From: an uncultured Bacilli bacterium
GTDB lineage: Bacteria; Bacillota_I; Bacilli_A; RFN20; CAG-826
Assembly (NCBI GenBank): GCA_944363525.1
Contig: CALVUF010000004.1
Span: forward strand, 17,139 to 81,138
Direction of reading: 5' to 3'
DNA length: 64,000 nt
The notes under the pieces are model-generated. The model saw only the letters and a program-made list of their open reading frames with translations. It ran no database searches and was not told the origin of the DNA. A program made the position numbers and the translations under genes. This document shows, piece after piece, positions 15,549-24,183 of this stretch. The number at the start of each line of letters is the position of its first letter. The first letter of the stretch is position 1.

Positions 15549-16524
15549 CGCGCTCGATGAGAAGAAGAAGGCTTCCTTAGCCAGCCGGCTGATCGTCGCC
15601 GCCATTTTGATCGCCATCTTCGTCCCTTGTCTGTTCTTAGGCGGCTATTTTTGGCTCGTCTTCGTCTCGGCGGCTTTGATCATCGGGACGTATGAATTGA
15701 TCCATTGTACCAAACGGGAATATGGCTGGTGGGTGTACCTCATCACCTATATCTTTGTCTTGGTCAATGCCTATTGGTTTTTGCTTAAAGGCAACTATGA
15801 GGCCAACCTCGGTGAGGGGGCGTTCGTCTTCACCCTCAATCCCCCGAGCAGCGGACTCTCGGTCTCGATCATGGTCATCGCCCTCGACCTCTTCGCTTAT
15901 TTCGCCTTGGCGATGTTCGATAAGAAGATCAATGCCGATGATGTCTTCTATCTGTTTGGGATGGGGCTCTTATTTGCCCTCGGGATGCAGGCGATGATGG
16001 TCGCTCGCTTCCTGCCGCATGATTATTTCTCCGAATCGGGGGCGGTCTTTGACTATTATGGTTCGGCCGTCTTCTTCATCTTCGTGGCGATGGCCACCAT
16101 CTTCAACGATACCTTTGCTTACTTCGTCGGGATCTTCTTCGGCAAGCATAAGATGATCCCCGCGGTCTCGCCGAATAAGACCTGGGAAGGGTTCTTCGGC
16201 GGTTGGCTTTTAGGTGGCGGCTTCACCTTGGGTTTTGCCTTGCTAACCGATTACTTTGGTTACCCCCTGCTTCCGACCATGGTCATCTTCGCTCCGGAAT
16301 CGCGGTGGTACTTCGTGGTTTTGCTTAGTTTCCTATTGCCCTTAGTTGGCAACCTCGGCGACCTCTCCTTCTCCTATATCAAACGCCATTTCGGGACTAA
16401 GGACTTCGGAACCATCTTAAGGGCCCATGGGGGCATCCTCGACCGGGTCGATTCCTTCTCCTTCACCATGATCTTCGCCTGTTTGGTGGCCGCCATTTCC
16501 GCCTCGGGGTGGGCGATACTCTAA
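15541..16524 (+). CDS. cdsA: Phosphatidate cytidylyltransferase
   Basis: 327 residues. It makes CDP-diacylglycerol from phosphatidic acid and CTP in the membrane. About eight hydrophobic segments are visible. The family signature lies in the C-terminal third: FFGKHKMIPAVSPNKTWEGF, LVGNLGDLSFSYIKRHFGTK and DFGTILRAHGGILDRVDSF, whose Asp residues bind metal. A loop between helices 3 and 4 (about 80-115) is longer than in many homologues. Coupled to uppS; dxr starts 2 nt after its stop. Confidence 0.96.
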   Translation: MPNALDEKKKASLASRLIVAAILIAIFVPCLFLGGYFWLVFVSAALIIGTYELIHCTKREYGWWVYLITYIFVLVNAYWFLLKGNYEANLGEGAFVFTLNPPSSGLSVSIMVIALDLFAYFALAMFDKKINADDVFYLFGMGLLFALGMQAMMVARFLPHDYFSESGAVFDYYGSAVFFIFVAMATIFNDTFAYFVGIFFGKHKMIPAVSPNKTWEGFFGGWLLGGGFTLGFALLTDYFGYPLLPTMVIFAPESRWYFVVLLSFLLPLVGNLGDLSFSYIKRHFGTKDFGTILRAHGGILDRVDSFSFTMIFACLVAAISASGWAIL

Positions 16525-16526
16525 CC

Positions 16527-17684
16527 ATGCGGGAAGTCTTGCTTTTAGGGGCGTCCGGTTCCATCGGGACCCAGGCCCTCGATATTCTCGAAGCCAACCC
16601 GGATCACTTCGTTCTGCGGGGTATTTCCGTCGGCCACCAAGTCAATAAAATCCCGGGGATCATCAAACGGTTCCCTTCGATTCAAAAAGCCTGCGTTATC
16701 GACCCAACCGCGGCCAAAACCCTGCAAAAAGCCTATCCTTCAATTGAATTCTATTCGGAAGACGAAGGGATTTTGCGCTTAATCGAAACCACCCCCGGCG
16801 ACATGGTGGTCAATGCCTTGGTCGGCTTTGCCGGGGTGGCCCCGACCTTGAAGGCCTTATCGTTAAACAAGATCCTTTGCTTAGCCAATAAGGAGTCGTT
16901 GGTGGTGGCCGGGGAATTGGTGAACAGGCTGCTTTCCGATGGCCACGGGAAGCTGATCCCGATCGATTCCGAGCACGTCGCCATCGCTAAGTTATTGGAT
17001 TACGTTGGGAAAGATAATGTTGAGAAGATATTGATCACCGCCTCGGGCGGGCCATTCCGCGATTTGACTAGAGAACAACTAACCGACATCACCCCGGAAC
17101 AAGCCTTAAACCATCCGACCTGGCATATGGGGAAGAAGATCTCGATCGATTCGGCGACGATGATGAACAAAGGGTTCGAGGTGTTGGAGGCGGCTTACCT
17201 CTTCAATTGGCCCTTGGGTAAAATCGAAATCCTTATTCACCCCGAATCCCATGTCCATTCCTTGGTCTTGGGGAAAGACGGGAAGTATTATGCCGACGTC
17301 TCGGCCCCCGATATGCATGGGCCGATCGAATACGCCTTGAAGGAGCGCGATTACCCCTTTGATCCGGTCATAAAAGACAGCTTAAGCGAATATGCCCCTT
17401 TCCATTTTCGCCCCTTTGACCCCGCCCGTTTCCCATCGGTCGGATTGGCCTTAAAGGCTTTTTCCCTCGGTGGCAACGGGGGCGCGATCCTCAACGCGGC
17501 CAACGAGGAGGCGGTGTACGCCTTCCTTCGGGGGGAGTTGCCCTTCTTGCAAATCGAAGAGGCGGTAAGCTATGCTTTAGCCTCGTTGCCCTTGATTAAG
17601 GGCATCGACTACCAAACCTTGAAACAAACCGACCTAGCGGCCCGCGCTTGCGTGGCCCGCTTCGTCGACGGGAGAAGACATTGA
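16527..17684 (+). CDS. dxr: 1-deoxy-D-xylulose 5-phosphate reductoisomerase
   Basis: 385 residues from MREVLLLGASGSIGTQAL. It converts DXP to MEP with NADPH, the second step of the non-mevalonate isoprenoid pathway that feeds UppS upstream. NADPH-binding LGASGSIGTQ (5-14); LANKESLVVAGELV; IPIDSEHVAI with metal-binding Asp and Glu; ASGGPFRD; HPTWHMGKKISIDSATMMNK; and VHSLVLGKDG plus SAPDMHGPIEYAL all match. The TGA overlaps the next ATG by 1 nt. Confidence 0.96.
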   Translation: MREVLLLGASGSIGTQALDILEANPDHFVLRGISVGHQVNKIPGIIKRFPSIQKACVIDPTAAKTLQKAYPSIEFYSEDEGILRLIETTPGDMVVNALVGFAGVAPTLKALSLNKILCLANKESLVVAGELVNRLLSDGHGKLIPIDSEHVAIAKLLDYVGKDNVEKILITASGGPFRDLTREQLTDITPEQALNHPTWHMGKKISIDSATMMNKGFEVLEAAYLFNWPLGKIEILIHPESHVHSLVLGKDGKYYADVSAPDMHGPIEYALKERDYPFDPVIKDSLSEYAPFHFRPFDPARFPSVGLALKAFSLGGNGGAILNAANEEAVYAFLRGELPFLQIEEAVSYALASLPLIKGIDYQTLKQTDLAARACVARFVDGRRH

Positions 17685-19039
17685 TGGAAATACTATTGGC
17701 GATCCTCGAGATTATCATCATCCTCGGGGTCTTGATCTCAATCCATGAGGCCGGCCACTTATCGATGGCCAAGGCCTTTGGGGTCTATTGCTTCGAATAC
17801 TCGATCGGTTTTGGGCCGGCCATCCTCCATAAGAAACGGAAAAACGGCGAGACCTATTTCTCGTTACGGGCCATCCCCCTCGGGGGCTATGTCTCGATGT
17901 ATGGCGAGGACGAAGGGGCGCCGGAAGGCTATGACGCCCCCGACCCGTCCCGGAGTCTTAATGCCATCGCCAAATGGAAGAAATGCATCGTCTTAGTCGC
18001 CGGCGTCTTCCTCAACTTCGTCTTAGGCTTGGTCCTGATCTTCGTGAGCGACATCGCGTTTCCGCAGTATTACTCGGCCTATCGGGATCAGGTCATCGAT
18101 TCCCCGGATTCCATCGTCCTTTATACCCCGGTCAATTTAAGCGCCGGCCCTTTGTCCTATGTCGAGCAAAACAAGGACGAGGCTTTCGCCGCCGAGCAGT
18201 ATTACCTGGAGATCCCTTCGATCCTCAATGGGGGAACCGCGGTTTTGCTTTCCGATGAGGTCGAGATCTCGACCAGCAACGAACGCTATGTCGCTTTATA
18301 CACCCCCTCGACTTTGCTTAAGAACCACGACCTCTCCTCTTCGATTTCCTTCTACCTCGCGACCGAGGAAGGGGTGACCGATGAATTGAAGGCCGAGGGG
18401 ATCGATTACCTGCCGGATCCGGAAAAGCTTACGGCTGGTGAATCGTATTTGATCTCCAACGCCGATCCCTCGACCGCCATAACCGTCCATTTGACCATGC
18501 TGCCGCTTAATGCCGATGAAGGGCTTTTCGCCGAGAACCTGACGAAGCGGTTAAGCGTTCCGGTCGAATTCCATATCGACGCCTCCTCCGGGGAACAGGT
18601 TTTGTCCTCCCCAGGCGTGGAGGTCCAGTCGATTAAGCAGTGGCTCGGCTGGAAAGGGGCCTGGCGGCAATGGGCCAGCGACGTCCCCGAGGCCTGCGGG
18701 GCCATCGTCAAAGGCTTCGCTTCCTTATTCTCCCCCGGTGGCTTCAATAACCTTTCCGGCATCGTCGGCATGACCGCCGCCCTCCCGAATATCCAAGCAT
18801 CCGGCGGCTTCGCCATGATCTTCTATTTCGCCGGCTTATTATCGATCAACCTCGCTTTCTTCAACTTGCTGCCCTTCCCGGGATTGGATGGGTGGTCGCT
18901 TTTGGTCACCATCATCGAAGGGGTCAGCAAACGGAAGGTCCCGGCCAAAGCCCAGACCATCATGTCGATCATCGGTATGGTGCTGCTATTTGGCTTGATG
19001 ATCGCCGTCACCGTCAAAGACATCATCCAGTTATTCTAA
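17684..19039 (+). CDS. rasP: RIP site-2 metalloprotease RasP/RseP with an unusual central domain
   Basis: 451 residues. The N-terminal membrane helix holds the zinc motif HEAGH (His21, Glu22, His25), and the C-terminal part the third ligand region FNLLPFPGLDG (about 392-402), followed by a last membrane helix. RasP cuts membrane-embedded anti-sigma factors, remnant signal peptides and division proteins. The part between (about 125-330) is extracytoplasmic, roughly 200 residues, acidic and Ser/Thr-rich; I cannot see the usual PDZ motif there. The dxr-rasP-(proS)-polC order is typical; proS is absent. Ends 11 nt before polC. Confidence 0.93.
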   Translation: MEILLAILEIIIILGVLISIHEAGHLSMAKAFGVYCFEYSIGFGPAILHKKRKNGETYFSLRAIPLGGYVSMYGEDEGAPEGYDAPDPSRSLNAIAKWKKCIVLVAGVFLNFVLGLVLIFVSDIAFPQYYSAYRDQVIDSPDSIVLYTPVNLSAGPLSYVEQNKDEAFAAEQYYLEIPSILNGGTAVLLSDEVEISTSNERYVALYTPSTLLKNHDLSSSISFYLATEEGVTDELKAEGIDYLPDPEKLTAGESYLISNADPSTAITVHLTMLPLNADEGLFAENLTKRLSVPVEFHIDASSGEQVLSSPGVEVQSIKQWLGWKGAWRQWASDVPEACGAIVKGFASLFSPGGFNNLSGIVGMTAALPNIQASGGFAMIFYFAGLLSINLAFFNLLPFPGLDGWSLLVTIIEGVSKRKVPAKAQTIMSIIGMVLLFGLMIAVTVKDIIQLF

Positions 19040-19050
19040 AGGGGTCAGCT

Positions 19051-22000
19051 ATGGGCAATCGGATGGACCGTTTCCTCACTTCAATCGGGGTCGAAAAGAC
19101 CCATGGTTTGGATTTGGAATTCCAGTTCATCTCGAGAAACCTCTATGACCCGGAACAGATCGACATGGCCATCGTCAAGGCCACCCCGTGGGATTATGAG
19201 GATTTAGCCCGCTTCATCGAAGGGCTAGGGAATATCCATTACAAATACTCGATCCGCTTTTCCTATGATTCCGAGGTCAAGGCCGATGTGGCTCGTAAGC
19301 TTTTGCTTGAGTGGGGGAAAGACCACCGTTTCGACTTCCATGACGTCATCGCCAATGGGGCGGAGGAGTTATGCCTTTATTACTATTCCTCCTCCGATGG
19401 CCATAGCCAGGACGAACTGAAGGAAGCCGAGGATTTCTTCCGTTTCCTCAATTACCCTTTCCGCCTCTCGATCATGATTGAGCGGAGCGAGCAGGAAAGG
19501 CAGCAGGAAGACGAAGAAAGACAAGCCCGGCTGAAAGAAGCCGAGGCCACCTTCATCAATCAGAAAAAGGAAGCCTTTCTTCGGGAGAAGATGTGGACCA
19601 AAGGCAATTACGAGGAAGTCGAGAACATCGATAAGCTGTTTTCGATGGGGGTCTGCAACGTCGCCGTCACCGGGATGGCTTTTGGCAACATCGAAGCCCG
19701 TAATTCCAAATCCGGTAAGGTGTTCGCCCGGTTCCAAATCGGCGATGACAGCGGCGCCATCTCGGTCCGGGTATTCGAGACCCGGGGGATTGAGAAAAGC
19801 GATATCGAGGGGCTGGTCGCCAAGTCGAACAAAGGCAAAGCCCTTTTCCCGATTAAAGTGTATGGGGCATTGCAGGAGGATCGTTTTGAGCACGTCCCGG
19901 CTATTACGGTCCATAAATTCGAATTCCCCGAAGGGATGAAGCTCCGGGAAGACGGCTATCCACGGAAGCGGACCGAGCTCCACCTCCATACCAATATGTC
20001 GGCGATGGATGGGGTGGCCTCGATCGCCAGTTACGCCGCCACGGCGAAAAACATGGGTATGGCCGCGATTGGGTTAACCGACCATGGGGTCGTCCAGGCT
20101 TTCCCGGCCGCCCAGACGGCGGGCAAGAAATATGGCCTTAAGATCGTCTACGGCTGCGAGCTGTATATGATCGAGGACCGGCAGACTTTCATCCTCAATG
20201 CTTCCTCCCGGCCTTTGAAAGGCGCCCGTTTCTGCGTCTTCGATACCGAAACCACCGGTCTTTCGTCCCGTTATGACCGGATCATCGAATTCGGCGGGGT
20301 CATCGTCGAGGACGGGAAGATCGTCGACCAGTTCAACCAATACTATGACCCGGGAATGCCGATTCCTGAGGACGCGACAAGGATCAACCACATCACCGAT
20401 GATATGGTTAAGGGCAAGCCGATGATCGAGGATGACCTTGAGCGGATCCTCGCCTTCTTCGGCGATTGCATCTTGGTCGCCCATAACGCGAATTTCGACA
20501 TCGGCATGGTCAACGCCGCCTTGGCGAGAAAAGGCTTGCCTCCGATTAGCAATCCGGTTGTCGATACCGTCCCGATCTCCCATTACCTTTTCCCCGATGC
20601 CGGTCGCCATACCGAAGGGGCGATGCTTCGAAATTTGGGGTTAGGCAATATTTATTCCGATGATGATGCCCACGAGGCGGTTTATGACGCGACCGCGCTT
20701 AACGAAGGCTGGAAGGAGATTTTGGACCGGCTGGAAAAGCAACATCCGAACCTGACCCATGCCGATTTGGCTTCTTTGAGACTCCCGCTTCCGGACCCCA
20801 ACGACCCGGACCATGAGCATTACGAATCCCTGAAGCGGCAGTACAATTCCTTCTGCTCCCACATCCATCCTTACCACACGACCGTCTGGGTCAAGAACAA
20901 GGAAGGCTTAAGCGCCCTTTACCGGCTGGTCACCGAAGCCCACACCAATTATTTCTCCAGGGTTCCCAAAACCCCGAAGCGTTTGCTTGAGCAATATCGG
21001 GACAACCTCATCGTCGGCTCAGCCTGTTTCAATGGGGAGATCTTTGAAATCGCCCAAACCAAATCGGCCGCGGAATTGAAAAAAGCGATGGAGTTTTACG
21101 ACGTTATTGAAATTCAGCCGATCGAAAACTACTCCTACCTCCTAAACATGGGCAACGTTCGGAGCCGGGAGCATCTATTGGAGATCCTTAACGATATCAT
21201 CGAGGCGGCCAAAGAGCTCGGCAAGCCGATCATCGCCACTGGCGACTGCCATTACGTCAACCCGGCCGATAAGATCGTCCGCGATGTTTACATCTCAACC
21301 GCGACCCCGTCTTTAGGGCTCCATCCCCTTTCCCCGAATTCCCGTTCCGATAAGCCGGCTTTCGAGAACCCGGACCAGCATTTCCGTTCGACCCAGGAGA
21401 TGATCGATTCCTTCTCGGCCTGGATCGACGACAAGGATTTCATCGAGCAAATCGTCATCGACAATCCCAATAAGATCGCCGAGGAAGTCGAGGTCCTCGA
21501 ACCGGTCGTCGATGACCTTTTCAAGCCAGACGCCAACCTTCCCCATTCCGACCAGATCCTCCGCGATATGTGCGAGAAGAACTTCCAGGACCGTTATTGT
21601 GGCAACCCCGACCCCGAGGTCAAAGCCCGGATCGAGGAAGTCCATCAACGGTTGGAGAAAGAGCTCAACGGTATCATCGGCAATGGCTACTCCGTCACCT
21701 ACATCATTGCCTCGAAGCTGATTAAGATGGCCCATGATGAGCCGGAGCATTACATCGTCGGCTCCCGGGGCTCGGTCGGGTCGAGTTTCGTCGCCACCAT
21801 GGCTGACATCACCGAGGTCAACCCTTTGCCTCCACATTATCTCTGCCCTCATTGCCATTATTTCGAATGGGGCGACGCCAAGACCTATTTGTCAGGCTTT
21901 GATTTGCCGGATAAGAAGTGCCCTCATTGCGGTGCGACCATGAAAGGCAACGGGCAGAACATCCCCTTCGAGACCTTCTTAGGCTTCCATGCCGACAAGG

Positions 22001-23469
22001 TACCCGACATCGACTTGAACTTCGAGGAAGATTCCCAGCATAAAGCCCATAACTACACGAAGATATTGCTTGGGGAGCATAACGTCTACCGCTGCGGGAC
22101 GATCGAAACCGTCGCCGAGAAGACGGCTTTCGGCTACGTCAAAGGCTATTTCGAAAAGCAGGGCCGCGACTGCAATGACCCGATCTTCAAAAACTACATC
22201 GCCTATTTGGCCGCCCGTTGCCAAGGGGTTAAGCGAACGACCGGCCAACATCCGGGTGGCATCATCGTCGTCCCGGCCGATCATTCGTTATTCGAATTCA
22301 CCGCCGTCCAATATCCGGCCAACGACGTCAACTCCGAATGGATGACGACCCATTATGACTTCCACTCGATGCACGACGAGCTATTGAAGCTTGACATCCT
22401 AGGCCACGTCGACCCAATGGCAATGCGTTACTATCGGGACTTCACCGGGGTCCCGATCGAATCGATCCCGATGAACGACAAGAAGGTCCTTTCCCTTTTC
22501 ACCTCCCCAAAGGAACTTCATTTAAGCGACAACTTCCTTGGGGTCAAAACCGGGGCCTCCGGCTTACCGGAATTCGGGACCGACTTGGCCCAGCGAATGT
22601 TGGTGACCGCCAATCCCCAGTGCTTCAATGATCTGCTGATCATCTCGGGTTTGGCCCACGGGACCAACGTTTGGAGCGGCAACGCCGAGGACCTCATCAC
22701 TTCCGGCAAGACCGACCTTCATGGGGTCATCGGGTGCCGTGACGATATCATGACCTACCTCATTAAGATGGGGCTCGATCCCTCGATGTCCTTCAAGATC
22801 ATGGAAGGGGTTCGGAAGGGCAAAGGGCTATCGGCTGAGCAGGAAGCGGCCATGGTCGAGCATAAGGTGCCGGATTACTACATCGAATCCTGTAAGAAGA
22901 TCAAATATCTATTCCCTCGGGGTCACGCGACCGCCTACGTCATGATGGCGGTCCGGGTCGCCTACTTTAAACTTTATTATCCGCTGGAATTCTATGCTGT
23001 CTTCTTCTCGGTCCGGTGCGACGCCTATGAGATCAAGACCATGATCGATGGTGTCGACGCGGTCAAGAAACGGATTCAGCAGTTGCAGAGTCGAGTGGGT
23101 TCGCGGGATAATCCCCTTTCGCCCAAGGAAGGTGATATCCTCGATACTTTGAAGATGGCTTTGGAGATGGAACAACGGGGATACCACTTCGCTAACCTCG
23201 ATCTTTATAAGTCCGATGCCAAACTGTTCTTGACCGATAAAGAGCACGGAGCCTTGATCCCGCCCTTCTCGGTTTTGGATAACTTAGGGGAAGCGGCCGC
23301 CCGTTCGGTGGTTGAGGCCCGGAATGACGGAAGACGGTTCTTATCGAAGGAAAACCTCAAGAAACGGACGAAACTCAGCGCGACCAACATCGCCGATCTC
23401 GATGCTTTAGGAGTCTTGAAAGGGCTTGGCGAAACCGACCAAGCATCAATATTTGATTTCTTATCTTGA
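19051..23469 (+). CDS. polC: DNA polymerase III alpha subunit, PolC type
   Basis: 1472 residues, the replicative polymerase of low-GC Gram-positives. Domains in order: N-terminal region, OB domain (about 195-285), PHP domain from ELHLHTNMSAMDG (about 311), inserted 3'-5' exonuclease from FCVFDTETTGLSSRYDR (about 393) with HNANFDIGMV, PHP continuation, zinc finger CPHC...CPHC (about 931-965), catalytic palm with GSRGSVGSSFVATMADITEV and PDIDLNFEED (about 985), then fingers (GQHPGGIIVVP) and a C-terminal region. GGGGTCAGCT precedes the ATG. The frame is open further upstream inside rasP but out of context. It ends 34 nt before tRNA-Pro. Confidence 0.97.
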   Translation: MGNRMDRFLTSIGVEKTHGLDLEFQFISRNLYDPEQIDMAIVKATPWDYEDLARFIEGLGNIHYKYSIRFSYDSEVKADVARKLLLEWGKDHRFDFHDVIANGAEELCLYYYSSSDGHSQDELKEAEDFFRFLNYPFRLSIMIERSEQERQQEDEERQARLKEAEATFINQKKEAFLREKMWTKGNYEEVENIDKLFSMGVCNVAVTGMAFGNIEARNSKSGKVFARFQIGDDSGAISVRVFETRGIEKSDIEGLVAKSNKGKALFPIKVYGALQEDRFEHVPAITVHKFEFPEGMKLREDGYPRKRTELHLHTNMSAMDGVASIASYAATAKNMGMAAIGLTDHGVVQAFPAAQTAGKKYGLKIVYGCELYMIEDRQTFILNASSRPLKGARFCVFDTETTGLSSRYDRIIEFGGVIVEDGKIVDQFNQYYDPGMPIPEDATRINHITDDMVKGKPMIEDDLERILAFFGDCILVAHNANFDIGMVNAALARKGLPPISNPVVDTVPISHYLFPDAGRHTEGAMLRNLGLGNIYSDDDAHEAVYDATALNEGWKEILDRLEKQHPNLTHADLASLRLPLPDPNDPDHEHYESLKRQYNSFCSHIHPYHTTVWVKNKEGLSALYRLVTEAHTNYFSRVPKTPKRLLEQYRDNLIVGSACFNGEIFEIAQTKSAAELKKAMEFYDVIEIQPIENYSYLLNMGNVRSREHLLEILNDIIEAAKELGKPIIATGDCHYVNPADKIVRDVYISTATPSLGLHPLSPNSRSDKPAFENPDQHFRSTQEMIDSFSAWIDDKDFIEQIVIDNPNKIAEEVEVLEPVVDDLFKPDANLPHSDQILRDMCEKNFQDRYCGNPDPEVKARIEEVHQRLEKELNGIIGNGYSVTYIIASKLIKMAHDEPEHYIVGSRGSVGSSFVATMADITEVNPLPPHYLCPHCHYFEWGDAKTYLSGFDLPDKKCPHCGATMKGNGQNIPFETFLGFHADKVPDIDLNFEEDSQHKAHNYTKILLGEHNVYRCGTIETVAEKTAFGYVKGYFEKQGRDCNDPIFKNYIAYLAARCQGVKRTTGQHPGGIIVVPADHSLFEFTAVQYPANDVNSEWMTTHYDFHSMHDELLKLDILGHVDPMAMRYYRDFTGVPIESIPMNDKKVLSLFTSPKELHLSDNFLGVKTGASGLPEFGTDLAQRMLVTANPQCFNDLLIISGLAHGTNVWSGNAEDLITSGKTDLHGVIGCRDDIMTYLIKMGLDPSMSFKIMEGVRKGKGLSAEQEAAMVEHKVPDYYIESCKKIKYLFPRGHATAYVMMAVRVAYFKLYYPLEFYAVFFSVRCDAYEIKTMIDGVDAVKKRIQQLQSRVGSRDNPLSPKEGDILDTLKMALEMEQRGYHFANLDLYKSDAKLFLTDKEHGALIPPFSVLDNLGEAAARSVVEARNDGRRFLSKENLKKRTKLSATNIADLDALGVLKGLGETDQASIFDFLS

Positions 23470-23481
23470 TAAGGGTATAGT
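23453..23481 (+). promoter_or_regulatory. Promoter of tRNA-Pro
   Basis: TTGATT (23453-23458), 17-nt spacer, TATAGT (23476-23481), overlapping the last codons of polC. The start would be about 15 nt before the mature tRNA. Confidence 0.7.
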
Positions 23482-23502
23482 GACGTTCGCGCGAATGCGC
23501 AT

Positions 23503-23579
23503 CGGGACGTAGCACAGCTTGGTAGTGCGCCTGGTTCGGGACCAGGAGGTCGCGGGTTCGAACCCCGCCGTTCCGACCA
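23503..23579 (+). tRNA. tRNA-Pro (anticodon CGG)
   Basis: 77 nt with CCA encoded (23577-23579). Acceptor CGGGACG / CGTTCCG, anticodon stem CCTGG / CCAGG with loop TTCGGGA, T arm with GGTTCGAACC. The anticodon reads CCG codons, fitting the high-GC codon use of the core genes. Confidence 0.95.
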
Positions 23580-23589
23580 CTGAATTCTC

Positions 23590-23614
23590 CCTCGGATCGC
23601 TTCCGAGGTTTTTT
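23590..23614 (+). terminator. Terminator of tRNA-Pro
   Basis: CCTCGGA-TCGCT-TCCGAGG followed by TTTTTT. The same stem sequence is used after tRNA-Arg at 38818-38841. Confidence 0.9.
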
Positions 23615-23660
23615 GTTGCTTGTGGAAGTGATGGCCCCTCGGTGTTAAGATAGCGGGGCT

Positions 23661-23737
23661 GTCGCTATAGCTCAGCTGGACAGAGCGGCCGCCTCCTAAG
23701 CGGCAGGCCGGAGGTTCGAATCCTCTTAGCGACGCCA
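23661..23737 (+). tRNA. tRNA-Arg (anticodon CCT)
   Basis: 77 nt with CCA encoded. Acceptor GTCGCTA / TAGCGAC, discriminator G, anticodon stem GCCGC / GCGGC with loop CTCCTAA, T arm GGTTCGAATCC. A weak -10 (TAAGAT, 23646) precedes it. Its 3' end abuts the left direct repeat of the AlbA_2 element. Confidence 0.95.
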
Positions 23738-23777
23738 TTTCTGGCAAACGCCTATAATGTGTGAGCATTATAGGTTA
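23736..23777 (+). repeat. Left direct repeat / hairpin at tRNA-Arg 3' end
   Basis: CATTTCTG, 7 nt, CCTATAATG, 6 nt, CATTATAGGTT. The CCTATAATG / CATTATAGG arms form a perfect 9-bp hairpin (23751-23774) followed by seven T, so it can also terminate tRNA-Arg. The same arrangement with identical spacing recurs at 25586-25627. The first two bases are the last two of the tRNA. Confidence 0.7.
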
Positions 23778-24152
23778 TTTTTTTACCAAATTTTACCAAT
23801 TCGTGCTCATTATGTCGTATTCTAAAAAATAAGGGTCTTATCTTAAGCACCAAAATTAGTCAAAAGTACCCCTAAAAGTTCGAACCACCGCAATGCGCAC
23901 ACCGCAATGGCACTTCGGGTTCGAACATTCGCAAATCATAAATATGGAAATAAGAAGAAGAGGGTTTGTCATATTGATTTAGCCGCCGCTAAATCACAAT
24001 TTCTGTTTTTGTTTTAGTTGAATATTCACATGAAAATGTCCATGAAAAAAGTTCAGCGATAGATAATATTTCCAGTGGCTTTTATTCTTTTACCATATGA
24101 TGCGTGCCGTTACAAAAACCGTAAATTCCTAGATATTCTGCCGGTTTTCATA
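23778..24152 (+). other. AT-rich intergenic stretch upstream of the AlbA_2 gene
   Basis: No gene is visible. It contains two copies of CACCGCAATG (23886 and 23900, 14-nt period) placed between inverted GTTCGAAC copies (23878-23885 and 23919-23926). The GGTTCGAAC half resembles a tRNA T loop, but no tRNA fold surrounds it. The composition is far more AT-rich than the polC side. Confidence 0.5.
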
Positions 24153-24179
24153 TATAATTTAATTGTTTAGAAAACAATT
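24153..24179 (+). promoter_or_regulatory. Promoter with inverted-repeat operator of the AlbA_2 gene
   Basis: TATAAT at 24153-24158, then AATTGTTT-AGA-AAACAATT (24161-24179), a perfect 8-bp inverted repeat covering the expected transcription start and ending 4 nt before the ATG. A protein bound here would block initiation; autorepression by the encoded regulator is a reasonable guess. No Shine-Dalgarno is seen. Confidence 0.55.
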
Positions 24180-24183
24180 TTTT

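Noticed and set aside
18892..19050. In-frame extension of polC upstream of the ATG at 19051
   Set aside because: It overlaps the end of rasP, has His/Arg/Gln-rich shadow-like composition, and the ATG at 19051 follows a purine-rich site and matches the PolC N-terminus.
23878..23926. tRNA remnant with T-loop-like GGTTCGAAC
   Set aside because: No acceptor, D or anticodon stems can be drawn around it; the motif belongs to an inverted GTTCGAAC pair.
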